The notes below the pieces were generated by a model, which worked only from the letters and a program-made list of their open reading frames with translations, was not told where the DNA came from and did not search any database. A DNA stretch of 64,000 nt from Liolophura sinensis (Eukaryota; Mollusca; Polyplacophora; Chitonida; Chitonidae): positions 6,887,606-6,951,605 of the forward strand of contig NC_088305.1 of assembly GCF_032854445.1 (NCBI RefSeq). The letters run 5' to 3'. Below, one piece after another: positions 63,722 through 64,000 of this stretch. Each line of letters opens with the position of its first letter. The stretch's first letter is position 1. The position numbers were made by a program, and so were the translations under genes.

Positions 63722-64000
63722 GTGAGTTTGTAAATTGGATTATAAAATGGCAAACCTGTAACTCTCGTCATGAATTACGACAGATATACGAATGTCTACT
63801 ACGACACCCAGATCTAAGTCTGTTAGACAATTCTAAGCAGTTGAATGCCGTTTCAGAGATACGAACGACACGAGTTTTAGGCCGTAAGTGCTAATAATTT
63901 TTTTACACAAAATACATAGAAATGTAGTTGGATCCGTGCTCTGTAATGCTGCCTGTCACACATTAAACAAAACCAGAGTTTCAACAAATTAAGTTAATTT

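Larger units (their letters stand above)
37865..64000 (+). repeat. Segmental duplication unit 3 (upstream flank, promoter, exons 1 and 2, start of intron 2)
   Basis: Aligns in order with unit 1 (2651-13735) and, from about 58080, with unit 2. It is longer than unit 1 because of later insertions listed separately. The Penelope fragment, LINE-A 3' end, Tc1 tail, hAT piece and SINE tail are shared with unit 1, so they are older than the duplication. Confidence 0.85.

Overview
This is a eukaryotic, AT-rich, intron-bearing and transposon-dense window. It most likely comes from a lophotrochozoan, probably a mollusc. That placement rests on many copies of two tRNA-headed SINE types that I associate with mollusc genomes, on LINE, Penelope, Tc1, hAT and gypsy-type remnants of the kind common there, and on a secreted fibrinogen-related (FReD) lectin gene. 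No database search was possible, so the species is inference.

The only host gene I can model end to end is a FReD gene on the + strand, 23856-36714. It has five coding exons (136, 158, 97, 165 and 263 nt) with GT/AG borders and compatible phases. They sum to 819 nt, or 272 residues: a signal peptide, a short linker and one fibrinogen-like domain. The gene sits in a segmentally duplicated locus. Unit 1 (about 2650-13735) has an intact signal-peptide exon but no downstream exons of its own. Unit 2 (about 21650-36715) holds the complete gene. Unit 3 (about 37865 to the window end) has a first exon with a nonsense codon and a nearly identical second exon, and then the window stops. The same truncated SINE tail lies at the same relative place in all three units, so the units share descent.

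Layout. 1-2650: 5' part of an RNase-H-type LINE (LINE-A), minus strand. 2650-12545: unit 1 flank, with Penelope, LINE-A 3' end, SINE, Tc1 and hAT remnants, then promoter and exon 1. 12546-13735: intron 1 sequence. 13737-21650: SINE, a broken LINE-B, a gypsy-like fragment and a long LINE-A copy, all minus except the SINE. 21650-27400: unit 2 promoter, exon 1, intron 1 and exon 2. 27400-36714: remaining exons. Intron 2 (27181-29769) holds a plus-strand LINE-A. Intron 3 (29867-35281) holds a GC-richer eroded element with a family-B DNA polymerase piece and a decayed unknown gene, plus a Tc1 relic. 37325-44070: unit 3 copy of the unit 1 flank. 44070-52155: about 8 kb absent from unit 1, with a Tc1 element that keeps both terminal inverted repeats, LINE-C, a SINE and an exon-like ORF. 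52155-60535: the rest of the unit 3 flank, with LINE-B inserted in a short tandem repeat. 60536-64000: unit 3 exon 1, intron 1, exon 2 and the start of intron 2.

The points most worth following are the possible use of two alternative first exons for one FReD body, the decay and possible splice-site rescue of unit 3, and the polymerase-bearing element remnant inside intron 3.
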